From: Micromonospora chokoriensis | GTDB taxonomy: Bacteria > Actinomycetota > Actinomycetes > Mycobacteriales > Micromonosporaceae | Length of the DNA: 64,000 nt | Assembly: GCF_000718555.1 (NCBI RefSeq) | Contig: NZ_JOAN01000006.1 | Coordinates: forward strand, 186,001-250,000 | Direction of reading: 5' to 3' | Part shown: in pieces, positions 21,918 through 30,532 of the stretch | Numbering within the stretch: position 1 is the stretch's first letter | How the letters are laid out: every line of letters starts with the position of its first letter | The notes under the pieces: model-generated | Told to the model about the DNA's origin: nothing | Seen by the model: the letters and a program-made list of their open reading frames with translations, nothing else | Database searches by the model: none | Position numbers and translations under genes: made by a program

Positions 21918-23276
21918 ATGACCTCACCGATCATGTCCGAGTCCGAGGTGCGGGCCGCCGTCGAGCGGGAGATGCCTGGCGTACGGGCCGACCTGGAGCG
22001 CCTCGTCCGCATCCCCGGCATCGCCTTCGAGGGTTTCGACCACTCGCACGTGGAACGCTCCGCCGAGGCGGTCGCCGAGCTGCTGCGCGGCTGTGGCCTG
22101 GACGTCGACATCGTGCGCTCCGGTGGCCAGCCGGCGGTGATCGGCCGTCGGGCCGCCCCGCCCGGTGCGCCCACCGTGCTGCTCTACGCCCACCACGACG
22201 TCCAGCCGGTCGGCGACCGGTCGCTGTGGGAGTCCGACCCGTTCGAGCCGGTGGAACGGGATGGTCGGCTCTACGCCCGAGGCGCGGCCGACGACAAGGC
22301 CGGGATCATGGCGCACGTCGCGGCGCTGCGCGCGTACGGTGACGCGCTGCCGGTCGGCGTGGTCCTCTTCATCGAGGGCGAGGAGGAGTACGGCTCCGAC
22401 TCGCTGGAGCAACTGTTGATCGATCACCGCGACGAGATCGCCTCGGACGTCATCGTGATCGCCGACTCCGGCAACTGGGACATCGGCGTACCGGCGTTGA
22501 CCACCTCGCTGCGCGGCATCGTCAACTGTTTCGTCGAGGTGCGCACGCTGGACCACGCGGTGCACAGCGGCATGTTCGGCGGCGCCGTGCCGGACGCGCT
22601 CACCGCGCTGGTCCGGCTCCTGGCGACCCTGCACGACGACGCCGGTGACGTGGCCGTGGAAGGGCTGGTCGCCCGGGTGGGCGCCACCGTCGACTACCCG
22701 GAGGACCGGGTGCGGGCCGAGGCCGGGCTGGCCGAGGGCGTGCAGTTCATCGGCACCGGCCGGATCACCGACCGGATCTGGACCAAGCCCGCGCTGGCGG
22801 TGCTCGGCATCGACGCGCCGTCCACCGGCGAGGCGCCGAACGCCCTGGTGCCGGCCGCGAAGGCGAAGCTCAGCATCCGCCTGGCCCCGGGTGACGACCC
22901 CAAGCGGGCGTACGCGGCGGTGCGCGCGCACCTGGAGCAGCACGCGCCGTGGGGTGCGCAGGTGACGGTCACCTTCGAACACGACGGTGACCCGTGCGTG
23001 ATCGACGCGTCCGGGCCGATGTTCGACGCCGCCCGGGCAGCATTCCGGGTCGCCTGGGATGGCACCGATCCGGTGGACATCGGCATCGGTGGCTCGATTC
23101 CGTTCATCGCCACCTTCCAGGAGATGTTCCCGAAGGCGGCGATCCTGGTGACCGGAGTGGAGGACCCGCACGCCCGCGCGCACGGCCCGAACGAGAGTCT
23201 GCACCTGGGTGAGTTCGCCAAGGTGTGCCTCGCCGAGGCTCTCCTGCTGGGCAACGTGGCGGCAGCGAGCAGGTAG
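21918..23276 (+). CDS. M20-family dipeptidase
   Basis: About 452 residues, a two-zinc peptidase of the ArgE/DapE/CPG2 superfamily. Motifs include LLYAHHDVQPVGD (zinc-binding His and catalytic Asp), RGAADDKAGIMAHVAAL (bridging Asp), LFIEGEEEYGSDS (general-base Glu), and a C-terminal EDPHARAHGPNESLHL histidine. It matches the dipeptidase branch usually annotated for actinobacteria. ATG 21918 is preferred because a TACGAT box at 21905-21910 puts it at the start of a leaderless mRNA; ATG 21909 is an alternative. Cytosolic. Confidence 0.87.
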   Translation: MTSPIMSESEVRAAVEREMPGVRADLERLVRIPGIAFEGFDHSHVERSAEAVAELLRGCGLDVDIVRSGGQPAVIGRRAAPPGAPTVLLYAHHDVQPVGDRSLWESDPFEPVERDGRLYARGAADDKAGIMAHVAALRAYGDALPVGVVLFIEGEEEYGSDSLEQLLIDHRDEIASDVIVIADSGNWDIGVPALTTSLRGIVNCFVEVRTLDHAVHSGMFGGAVPDALTALVRLLATLHDDAGDVAVEGLVARVGATVDYPEDRVRAEAGLAEGVQFIGTGRITDRIWTKPALAVLGIDAPSTGEAPNALVPAAKAKLSIRLAPGDDPKRAYAAVRAHLEQHAPWGAQVTVTFEHDGDPCVIDASGPMFDAARAAFRVAWDGTDPVDIGIGGSIPFIATFQEMFPKAAILVTGVEDPHARAHGPNESLHLGEFAKVCLAEALLLGNVAAASR

Positions 23277-23353
23277 GCACCAGAACGGCAACTTTGGGCC
23301 TGATCTGGGAGTTTACGGCGTGTCGGACGGCTGTCTGTTATAGCCTTTCGTAC

Positions 23354-23560
23354 ATGAGTACGAACGAGGTGATGGCCCGGTTGGGGGCCGCTGTCAGCGC
23401 ACTGGGAGATGTCGATGTCTCCGCGTGGTCCGAGGACACGCTCAACGAACAGCTCGGTGAGCTCTCCGCCGCTCTGGTCGCCCTCGACTCGGTGCTCTCC
23501 CGGGTCGCCGGCGAAGTCCGCGCCCGAGGGTTGCGCATCGAGGAGCCCATCTCCGCCTGA
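23354..23560 (+). CDS. Small protein resembling an isolated DUF222 helix pair
   Basis: A 68-residue helical protein (VMARLGAAVSALGDVDVSAW; LNEQLGELSAALVALDSVLS). The pattern resembles the N-terminal part of the DUF222/13E12 domain that normally precedes an HNH nuclease in actinobacteria, but no HNH part follows. A TATAGC box about 10 nt before ATG 23354 and a strong terminator at 23601-23640 suggest a functional single-gene unit rather than a remnant. Function unknown. Confidence 0.6.
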   Translation: MSTNEVMARLGAAVSALGDVDVSAWSEDTLNEQLGELSAALVALDSVLSRVAGEVRARGLRIEEPISA

Positions 23561-23600
23561 TCCGCCTGACCCGTCGTCCGCGTGAGCGGGCGGCACCCTG

Positions 23601-23640
23601 CCGACACCACCCGGGCACGGCAATGCCCGGGCGGTGTCGG
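23601..23640. terminator. Strong hairpin before the DNA ligase gene
   Basis: CCGACACCACCCGGGCA (23601-23617) pairs with 23624-23640 with one mismatch in 17 bp and a 6-nt loop. It ends the small upstream gene. Confidence 0.7.
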
Positions 23641-23654
23641 AGGTGACTGGCAGG

Positions 23655-25247
23655 ATGAGCTACGTGCGGTTCCTCGACCTGGCAGCCACCTCGGCCGCCG
23701 TCGGCGCCACCAGTAGCCGACGGGCCAAGGTGGCGCTGCTCGCTGACGCGCTGCGCCGCCTCGATCCCGCCGAGATCGAGCCCGGCGCTGGCTATCTCGC
23801 CGGTGAGCTGCGCCAACGGCAGACCGGGGTCGGCTACGCGAGTCTGCGTGACCTGCCGCCACCGGCCGCCGAGCCGACGTTGACCGTGGCCGCCGTCGAC
23901 GCGGCCATCGCGCAGATCGCCGCGGTGCACGGCTCGGGCTCGCAGGCTCGGCGGCGGTCGCTGCTCGGTGCCCTCTACGCGGCGGCGACGGCCGACGAGC
24001 AGCGCCTGCTCACCGGTCTGTTCAGTGGCGAGCTACGCCAGGGGGCTCAGGCCGGGCTCCTCGCCGACGCGGTGGCCCGGGCCGCCGACGTGCCGGTGGC
24101 GGCGGTCCGCCGGGCGCTGCTGCTCGCCGGTGACCTGCGGGCTGTGGCGGTGGCCGCGCTGGCCGGCGGTGCCGCCGAGTTGGCCGGGTTCGGTCTGCGG
24201 GTCGGCCGACCGTTGGCACCGATGCTCGCGCAGAGTGCTCCCTCGGTCGACGCGGCGCTCGGCGCGACCGGCTTGCCGGCGGTGGTCGACGTGAAGCTCG
24301 ACGGCATCCGCATCCAGGTGCACCGCTCCGGCGCCGACATCGCCGTCTTCACCCGCAGCCTCGACGAGATCACCACCCGGGTGCCCGAGGTGGTCGCCGC
24401 GGTCCGTGCCCTCCCCGGCCGGGAGATGGTGCTCGACGGCGAGGCGATCGGCCTGGACGAGACCGGCCGACCACTGCCGTTCCAGCAGACGTCGAGCCGG
24501 GCCGCCCGACGCACCACCCCGAGCACCACCGGGCGCACTCCGGTCGCCCCGGCGGTGCTCGCGGCGGCTGCCAGCACGGGGGCGACAGTGCTCACTCCGT
24601 ACTTCTTCGACCTGCTGCACCTCGACGGCGAGGATCTGATCGACCTTCCCGGCCGGGATCGGTGGGCCGCCCTCGCCGGTTCGGTCGATTCGTCGCTGCT
24701 GGTCGGGCGGATGGAGGTCGACGACCCGGAGCAGGCGGCAATGGCCTTCACCGCCGCCCTCGACGCCGGGCAGGAGGGCGTGGTGGTCAAGGCACCCGAC
24801 GCCCCCTACGACGCCGGCCGGCGCGGTGCCGCCTGGGTCAAGGTCAAACCGCGGCACACCCTCGACCTGGTGGTGCTCGCCGTCGAGTGGGGCAGTGGCC
24901 GACGGCAGGGCTGGTTGTCGAATCTGCACCTGGGCGCGCGTGACCCGAGCACCGGCGACTTCGTCATGCTCGGCAAGACGTTCAAGGGGCTCACCGACGA
25001 GTTGCTGCGGTGGCAGACCGAGCGATTCCTCGACCTCGCCGTGGAGCGCGGCGAGTGGGTGGTCCGGGTCCGGCCCGAGCAGGTGGTGGAGATCGCCTTC
25101 GACGGGGTGCAGACGAGTTCGCGCTACCCCGGTGGGGTGGCGCTGCGCTTCGCCCGGGTGGTGCGCTATCGCGACGACAAGTCCGCCGCCGAGGCGGACA
25201 CCATCGACGCGGTCCGCGCCATCCACGACGGACGCGTGAGTGGCTGA
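23655..25247 (+). CDS. ligB: ATP-dependent DNA ligase, LigB type
   Basis: A 530-residue ligase. An N-terminal helical domain precedes the adenylation domain, whose nucleophile is Lys214 in VVDVKLDGIRIQ. Other nucleotidyltransferase motifs follow: VFTRSLDEIT, EMVLDGEAIG, LTPYFFDLLHLDGEDL, EGVVVKAPDAPYDAGRRG and WVKVKPRHTLD. An OB domain with RVRPEQVVEIAFDGVQTSSRYP completes it. Organisation matches mycobacterial LigB, a non-essential ATP-dependent ligase thought to act in repair beside the NAD-dependent LigA. ATG 23655 is used; GTG 23634 is possible. No Ku or polymerase partner is nearby. Confidence 0.88.
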   Translation: MSYVRFLDLAATSAAVGATSSRRAKVALLADALRRLDPAEIEPGAGYLAGELRQRQTGVGYASLRDLPPPAAEPTLTVAAVDAAIAQIAAVHGSGSQARRRSLLGALYAAATADEQRLLTGLFSGELRQGAQAGLLADAVARAADVPVAAVRRALLLAGDLRAVAVAALAGGAAELAGFGLRVGRPLAPMLAQSAPSVDAALGATGLPAVVDVKLDGIRIQVHRSGADIAVFTRSLDEITTRVPEVVAAVRALPGREMVLDGEAIGLDETGRPLPFQQTSSRAARRTTPSTTGRTPVAPAVLAAAASTGATVLTPYFFDLLHLDGEDLIDLPGRDRWAALAGSVDSSLLVGRMEVDDPEQAAMAFTAALDAGQEGVVVKAPDAPYDAGRRGAAWVKVKPRHTLDLVVLAVEWGSGRRQGWLSNLHLGARDPSTGDFVMLGKTFKGLTDELLRWQTERFLDLAVERGEWVVRVRPEQVVEIAFDGVQTSSRYPGGVALRFARVVRYRDDKSAAEADTIDAVRAIHDGRVSG

Positions 25248-25257
25248 CCGGGCAAGA

Positions 25258-26079
25258 TCAGGCGGACGCGGTCGGGGTCGGTTCGGCGGCCCGGTCCAGG
25301 GGTGCCGGGGTGGTGCCGATGCCGGCGGCCCGGCGGGCCTCGCGGCGGGCCACCCAGCCGTAACCGAACAGGGCCATCACCGCGAAGAGCCACCACTGCA
25401 CGACGTAGCCGAAGTTCTGCCAGTTGTTGGTGTGCCCCACCGGCACCGCCTTGAACACCGGATCGGCCGCCGGCGTCTGCTCGTCGAGCAGCAGGTAGGC
25501 ACCGTAGACCGGGTAGGGAAGCTCGCCGGCCAGCCGCGACAACCCGATCCGCCGGATCTCCAGCAGCCCGTCGCGACGGGCAGCCTTACCGGCGCCGCTC
25601 TCGGTCTCGTGCACCCGACCGACCACCGTCACGTCGCCGGTCGGCACGGAGGGCACCGACGGCTGGGCGGTCGCCCCACCCGGTGCCGGCGGGATCCAGC
25701 CCCGGTCCACCAGCAGCGCCGTGCCGTCGGCGAGCACCAGCGGGGTGAGCACCTCGAAGCCGACCCGGCTGTCCACCGTCCGGCCACGCACCAGCACGGA
25801 GTTCGCGGGGTCGTACCGGCCGGTGACGGTGACCCGGGTCCAGACCTTGTCCTCGGCGGGGGCCGGACCCACCGTCCCCGCGCCGCCGGTGGGAGCGCGC
25901 AGCGCGTCGGCGAGCGGCGCGGGGGCCATCCGCTGGCCCGCGTCGATCCGCTCATTGACCTCGGTGCGCCCCCGGTAGCGGTCCAGCTGCCAGTTGCCGA
26001 GGAAGACCATCACGGCGGCGGCGACCAAGGTCAGCGCGAGAGCGCCCAGCCAACGTGGGCTCAGCAGGAACCGGTACAC
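25258..26079 (-). CDS. SURF1-family cytochrome oxidase assembly protein
   Basis: About 273 residues. A first membrane helix (WLGALALTLVAAAVMVFLGN) and a C-terminal one (NFGYVVQWWLFAVMALFGYG) bracket a periplasmic domain. Family signatures are GNWQLDRYRGR near the N-terminus, PLVLADGTALLVDRGWIP in the middle and the NNWQNFGYVVQW box at the end. SURF1 helps insert heme a into cytochrome oxidase subunit I. GTG 26079 is chosen so that the protein starts directly before the first helix; a TAGCCT box lies about 12 nt upstream. The C-terminal tail is Arg/Ala-rich and cytoplasmic. Convergent with ligB, 10 nt apart. Confidence 0.88.
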   Translation of the reverse strand: MYRFLLSPRWLGALALTLVAAAVMVFLGNWQLDRYRGRTEVNERIDAGQRMAPAPLADALRAPTGGAGTVGPAPAEDKVWTRVTVTGRYDPANSVLVRGRTVDSRVGFEVLTPLVLADGTALLVDRGWIPPAPGGATAQPSVPSVPTGDVTVVGRVHETESGAGKAARRDGLLEIRRIGLSRLAGELPYPVYGAYLLLDEQTPAADPVFKAVPVGHTNNWQNFGYVVQWWLFAVMALFGYGWVARREARRAAGIGTTPAPLDRAAEPTPTASA

Positions 26080-26296
26080 GGCACCGAGGCTACTCGTATG
26101 ACCGGCGCCACTGACCTGGACCGGGGCGGGTTCGGGCCGAGACCGGGCCGGGACCGGCCCGCAGGGCCGTGCCAGGGCCGATCCGCTCGCCCCGGTTGGC
26201 GGTGCTCGCGTCTCCGGCCGGACGGGTATCGTCACGCCGACGGATCGGCCTCGGTCGTCCCGTCGCGTACCCGCCGCCGCTCGCGAGGAGTCGATG

Positions 26297-27700
26297 ATGA
26301 CCGTCGTGCCGCGCCTGGTGCTCAGCGCGCCGTCCTCCGGGCACGGTAAGAACGCGCTGGCGATCGGGCTGCTCGCCGCCCTTGCCGAGCGAGGGGTCGA
26401 CGTCGCCGGGTTCAAGCTCGGGCCGGACCACGTCGACGCCGCCTACCTCGGTCTCGCCTCCGGTCGGCCGGGTCGGGTGATCGACCCCCGACTGGTCGGC
26501 GTCGACCGGCTCGCCCCGCTGGTGGCGCACGGCGCCGCCGGTGCCGGGCTCGCCGTGGTGCAGGGCAGCATGGGCCTGTACGACTCGGTCGGTGGCCGCC
26601 CCGAGCAGGAGTCCACGGCCGCCGCGGCCGCCGCGCTGCGTAGCCCGGTGGTGCTCGTCATCGACGTGGCCGCGATGGGTCAGTCGGTGGCGGCCCTGGT
26701 GCACGGTTTCCGCTCGTACGACGAGCAGTTGTGGCTCGGCGGGGTGATCCTCAACCGGGTGGCGTCGTCGCGGCACGAGGCGATGCTGCGCGAGGCGCTG
26801 GACGACGTGGGAGTGCCGGTCTACGGCGCGCTGCGTCGTCAGGACCTGCCGGCGGTGCTGCCGTCGCGGCGGCACGGTGTGGCCCCGGTGGTCGACAACT
26901 CGCCCGATGCCGTCCGTGCGGTCCGCCGGCTGGGCGAGGCCGTGGCCGCCACGGTCGACCTGGAGCGGCTGCTCGGGCTGGCCCGCTCCGCCCCGCCGCT
27001 GCCGGCGCCGGCCTGGTCTCCCGAGGAGGCTCTCGGTGCGTTCACACCTCCGGCGAACCGCCCGCTGGTGGCGGTGGCCGGTGGGCCGGGGGGCAGCTTC
27101 AGCCACCCGGAGACCACCGAGCTGCTCCGGGCCGCCGGCGCCGAGGTCGTCGTCGTCGACCCGCTGCGCGACGAGGCGCTGCCGGTCGGCACCCGCGCGC
27201 TTGTCGTCGGTGGCGCGCTGCCCGAGGCGTACGCCGAGCAGTTGTCGGCCAACCGGCGGCTCTGCATCGCGGTGGCCGAGTTGGCGCGGACCGGGCGTCC
27301 GGTGATCGCCGAGGGCGCCGGGCTGCTCTGGCTGGCTCGGGAGTTGGACGGGCTGCCGATGTGCGGTGTCCTGGACGCGGTCGGCGTCAGCCGCGACGGG
27401 GTGGTGGCCGGCTACCGGGAGGCGACCGCCCAGACCGACAGCGTGGTGGCCGCCAACGGCACGGTGCTGGTCGGGCACAAGGCGCACCGCGCCGTGCTCA
27501 CCCCCCGTGCTGGTCAACGCCCGGCGTGGAGCTGGGACGGCGGCACGCCGGAGGGCTTCGTCTGGCGCAACGTGCACGCCTCACAGCTCACCCTGCACTG
27601 GGCCGGCCATCCGGCGACGGCCGCCCGGTTGGTCGCCGCGGCGGCGGCCGACCCGACGAGCGAGGTGGTCCCCGCGCAGCCTGGCGGGGTGTCGGTGTGA
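26297..27700 (+). CDS. CobB/CbiA-like cobyrinate a,c-diamide synthase, lacking the glutaminase cysteine
   Basis: A 467-residue two-domain protein like CobB/CbiA. The N-terminal ATPase part has APSSGHGKNALAIGL and GFKLGPDHVDAAYL; the usual forms are SGSGKTT and KVGPDYIDPGYH, so the residue after the P-loop lysine is Asn and the substrate loop is changed. In the C-terminal glutaminase domain the expected AECAGLLYL is AEGAGLLWL: the nucleophilic Cys is Gly340. The later LTLHWAG histidine is kept. It may use free ammonia or have another role; a true cobB presumably exists elsewhere. ATG 26297 follows a GAGGAG site. Overlaps the GNAT gene by 4 nt. Confidence 0.8.
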   Translation: MTVVPRLVLSAPSSGHGKNALAIGLLAALAERGVDVAGFKLGPDHVDAAYLGLASGRPGRVIDPRLVGVDRLAPLVAHGAAGAGLAVVQGSMGLYDSVGGRPEQESTAAAAAALRSPVVLVIDVAAMGQSVAALVHGFRSYDEQLWLGGVILNRVASSRHEAMLREALDDVGVPVYGALRRQDLPAVLPSRRHGVAPVVDNSPDAVRAVRRLGEAVAATVDLERLLGLARSAPPLPAPAWSPEEALGAFTPPANRPLVAVAGGPGGSFSHPETTELLRAAGAEVVVVDPLRDEALPVGTRALVVGGALPEAYAEQLSANRRLCIAVAELARTGRPVIAEGAGLLWLARELDGLPMCGVLDAVGVSRDGVVAGYREATAQTDSVVAANGTVLVGHKAHRAVLTPRAGQRPAWSWDGGTPEGFVWRNVHASQLTLHWAGHPATAARLVAAAAADPTSEVVPAQPGGVSV

Positions 27701-28266
27701 TCGGTCAGGTGGCGGTGCGCCGCTTCCCGGCGTTGACCGTCTCCACCCCGCGTACCGAGGTGCGCCGGCTCACGGCGGCGGACGCGGCGGCGGCCGGGGG
27801 GATCTTCGCCGACAAGCTGACCCGGCGGTGGCTGCCACTGCCCGACGACTCCGGCCCGATTGACGGGCACGCCTGGTGCACCGAGTTGGCCCGGCAGCGG
27901 CGCGACAGCGGGGAGGGCGACCACTACGCGGTGCTCCGGCGGGAGGACGACCAGGTGGTGGGCTCGCTGTGGACGCGGCGCACCGACTGGGGCGCCCGGC
28001 TCACCGAGATCTCCTACGCGATGGCGGCCCACGCCCGGGGCTTCGGCCTCGCCGCCGAGGCCGTCGACGCGGTGGCCATCGCGCTGATCCTGGAGCACGG
28101 CTTCCAGCGGGTCGAGCTGCGGGTGGCGCCCGGCAACCTGGCCTCGCGCCGGGTCGCCGAGAAGGCCGGCTTCAGCTACGAGGGCCTGCTGCGTAACGCC
28201 GGGTTCGTCGGCAGCGGTCGGGTGGATCTGGAGCTCTGGTCGTTCGTCGCCGCCGACCTGCGCTGA
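27697..28266 (+). CDS. GNAT-family N-acetyltransferase, RimJ/RimL type
   Basis: A 189-residue protein starting at GTG inside the stop of the previous gene, so co-translated with it. The acetyl-CoA loop region (ISYAMAAHARGFGLAAEAVD) and the following ELRVAPGNLASRRVAEKAGF with a YEGLLRN motif identify the Acetyltransf_3 (RimJ/RimL-like) group, which acetylates ribosomal protein N-termini, aminoglycosides or small amines. Its substrate is unknown. Coupling to the CobB-like gene is intriguing but does not define function. Confidence 0.8.
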   Translation: MIGQVAVRRFPALTVSTPRTEVRRLTAADAAAAGGIFADKLTRRWLPLPDDSGPIDGHAWCTELARQRRDSGEGDHYAVLRREDDQVVGSLWTRRTDWGARLTEISYAMAAHARGFGLAAEAVDAVAIALILEHGFQRVELRVAPGNLASRRVAEKAGFSYEGLLRNAGFVGSGRVDLELWSFVAADLR

Positions 28267-28281
28267 CCCGCTCTGCCCCTG

Positions 28282-30411
28282 TCAGCCGACTATGGCGTCG
28301 GATGGTGGGGTGAACTGGCGGGTCGGTGTGCCTTTCAGGCCGTCGCGCAGGGTCTCCGAGACCGCCTTGATCGGGATCTGGGACTGCCCGTCACCGACCG
28401 CGTTGAACGGGTTGTCCGGGTCGGAGATGAAGCTCGCCGCGGCCAACTCCGGGGTGTAGCCGACGAACCAGGCGGACCGGGTGCTGTCGGTCGTACCGGT
28501 CTTGCCGGCCACCGGGCGCCCGACCGTGCCGCGCACGCTGTCGGCGGTGGACCAGCCGCCGCAGCTGCCGCGTGCCGGGGTGTCTCCGGTCGGGCAGCGG
28601 GCCGCGTCGGTGGCCGCCCGCGCGGCGTCCGCGTTGACCACCTGCCGGCAGCGTGGCTTGGCCACCTCGCGGTGCAGGCCGCCCGGGGTGGCGTACGTGG
28701 CGGGTGTGCCGTCCCGGTTCATGATCGCTTGCACCGGGATGGCCTCGCAGTAGCGTCCGTCGGCCGCGATGGCGGCGTACGCGTTCGCCATCTCCAGCGG
28801 GGTGGCGTCGGAGACGCCCAGGGTGAACGCACCCCACTTCTTCGCCTTGGCCGGGGACGCGTGGTCCCGGTCGACGTCGGTGCGCCACCGCAGCCCGAGT
28901 TGCTCGGCGAGCCGGACCGCCCGGTCCGCGCCGACCTTCTCCTCCAGCCACACGAAGTACGTGTTGACCGACTTGCCGAAGCCGGACCACATGGTCTGCT
29001 GGCCGCTCATCGCGCCGCTGGCGTTGGAGGGCGCCCACCCGTCGTAGACCTCGGACCGGTAGCGGTGTGGGGCGTTGAACGAGGTCGACAGCGGCATCCC
29101 CGCGTCGAGCGCGGCCAGCATCGGGAACATCTTGAACGTCGACCCGGCCTGGTAGCCCGCCAGGTCGCCGCCACCGAGCAGTGGCGCCACCGTGTTCGGG
29201 TAGTTGGCCTTCACCTTCGGCCCGGCCTCGGGGTTGGAGCTCTGTGGGTTCTCCGCCAGGTCCAGCGAGTACGTCCGGTTCACCGCCATCGCCTTCACCC
29301 GGCCGGTGCCCGGCTCGGAGACCACGATCCCGTTGGCGAACGGGCTGCCGGTGGCCTCCTTGGCGCCGACGCTCTTCTCCGCCGCCGCCTGGATCTTCGG
29401 ATCGAGGCTGAGCACGATCCGGTAGCCGCCCCGGCGCAGGTTGTCCATCCGCTCCAGCCGGTTCGCCCCGAACGCGGGCTGCGCGCTCCACCAGTTCTTC
29501 AGGTAGTCGCAGGCGAAGCCCCAGCTGTTGTACTTCTCCGGCACCGCGGCGCAGTCGTGCGGCGGGGTCGTCAGCTTGAGCCGGATCGGCTCGGACTTGG
29601 CGGCGGCGGCCGAGTCGGGGGAGAGATAGCCGAGTTGGCTCATCCGGTCCAGGACGTAGTTACGCCGTCCGGTGGCCTCCTTCTGGTCGGAGTCGGCCGG
29701 GTCGTACTCGGATGGGGACTTGACCAGTCCTGCGAGGGTGGCGGCCTCGACCGGGGTGAGGTCCTTCGGGGTCTTGGAGAAGAAGATCTCGCTGGCCGCG
29801 TAGATGCCGTACGCCCGGTGCCCGAAGTACGCCGAGTTCAGGTAGCGCTCCATGATCTGTTCCTTGCTCAGCTCCTTCTCCAGGTCCAGCGCCATCCGCA
29901 TCTCCTTGACCTTGCGCAGGCTGGTCTGCTGGGTGGCTTCCTGGACCTCCTTGGGCGTGGTCGCGCTGTCCCGCAGGGCCATCCGGACGTACTGCATGGT
30001 CAGCGTCGACGCACCCTGGGAGCCGCCGGAGCGGGCGTTGGAGACGAAGGCCCGGGCCACGCCCTTCGGGTCGACGCCGTGGTGCTGGTAGAACCGGGAA
30101 TCCTCGGCGGCCACGATCGCCTGCTGGATGTTCGGCGACATGTCCGACAGCTTGGTGTACTGCCGGTACTCCTCGTAGAACATGGTCAGCACGGTCTTGC
30201 CATCGGGCGCGTAGACGTACGAGGTCTCGGCGGGCATGGCGGTGGTCAGCACCCGGGTCTTCTGATCCACGGCGTGCGCGGTGGCCTTCGCGCCGAGCCC
30301 GGTGAGGGCGACGAGTGGGTACGCGGCGGCGGCGATCACGATTCCGGCGATCAGCCCGGCGCGCAGGAGAGGGACGAGACGACCAGCGGCAGCAAGGGGT
30401 CGGTTGCTCAC
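28282..30411 (-). CDS. Bifunctional penicillin-binding protein (class A)
   Basis: A 709-residue peptidoglycan synthase. One N-terminal membrane helix (about residues 13-38) is followed by the GT51 glycosyltransferase domain, with catalytic Glu103 in AAEDSRFYQHHGVDP and the STLTMQYVRMAL segment. The transpeptidase domain has the SxxK serine Ser424 in AGSTFKMFP, the SxN motif in GFGKSVNTYF and KTGT in VAGKTGTTDS. The cytoplasmic N-terminus is short and there is no PASTA domain, unlike mycobacterial PonA1. ATG 30411 lies 121 nt from the divergent cobC gene. It probably acts in polar wall growth. Confidence 0.93.
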   Translation of the reverse strand: MSNRPLAAAGRLVPLLRAGLIAGIVIAAAAYPLVALTGLGAKATAHAVDQKTRVLTTAMPAETSYVYAPDGKTVLTMFYEEYRQYTKLSDMSPNIQQAIVAAEDSRFYQHHGVDPKGVARAFVSNARSGGSQGASTLTMQYVRMALRDSATTPKEVQEATQQTSLRKVKEMRMALDLEKELSKEQIMERYLNSAYFGHRAYGIYAASEIFFSKTPKDLTPVEAATLAGLVKSPSEYDPADSDQKEATGRRNYVLDRMSQLGYLSPDSAAAAKSEPIRLKLTTPPHDCAAVPEKYNSWGFACDYLKNWWSAQPAFGANRLERMDNLRRGGYRIVLSLDPKIQAAAEKSVGAKEATGSPFANGIVVSEPGTGRVKAMAVNRTYSLDLAENPQSSNPEAGPKVKANYPNTVAPLLGGGDLAGYQAGSTFKMFPMLAALDAGMPLSTSFNAPHRYRSEVYDGWAPSNASGAMSGQQTMWSGFGKSVNTYFVWLEEKVGADRAVRLAEQLGLRWRTDVDRDHASPAKAKKWGAFTLGVSDATPLEMANAYAAIAADGRYCEAIPVQAIMNRDGTPATYATPGGLHREVAKPRCRQVVNADAARAATDAARCPTGDTPARGSCGGWSTADSVRGTVGRPVAGKTGTTDSTRSAWFVGYTPELAAASFISDPDNPFNAVGDGQSQIPIKAVSETLRDGLKGTPTRQFTPPSDAIVG

Positions 30412-30532
30412 AGGGTCAAGTTATGACATTTCCGATTCGTACATGAGAAGAACTCTTAAACCGGCGAGTGGTGACGCGGCTTACGCCGAGATCGTCTGTC
30501 CCCCCGCCCACCTTCCCGGCAGGATCGCGGAC

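Noticed and set aside
21924..23291. Minus-strand frame opposite the M20 peptidase
   Set aside because: Shadow of a strongly conserved plus-strand enzyme; no motif or ribosome site.
26080..26296. A longer SURF1 N-terminus
   Set aside because: The upstream frame is Arg/Pro-rich and would put about 110 extra residues before the first membrane helix, unlike the family.
28672..30426. Plus-strand frame of about 580 codons opposite the PBP gene
   Set aside because: PBP motifs on the minus strand are complete; the opposite frame is low-complexity.
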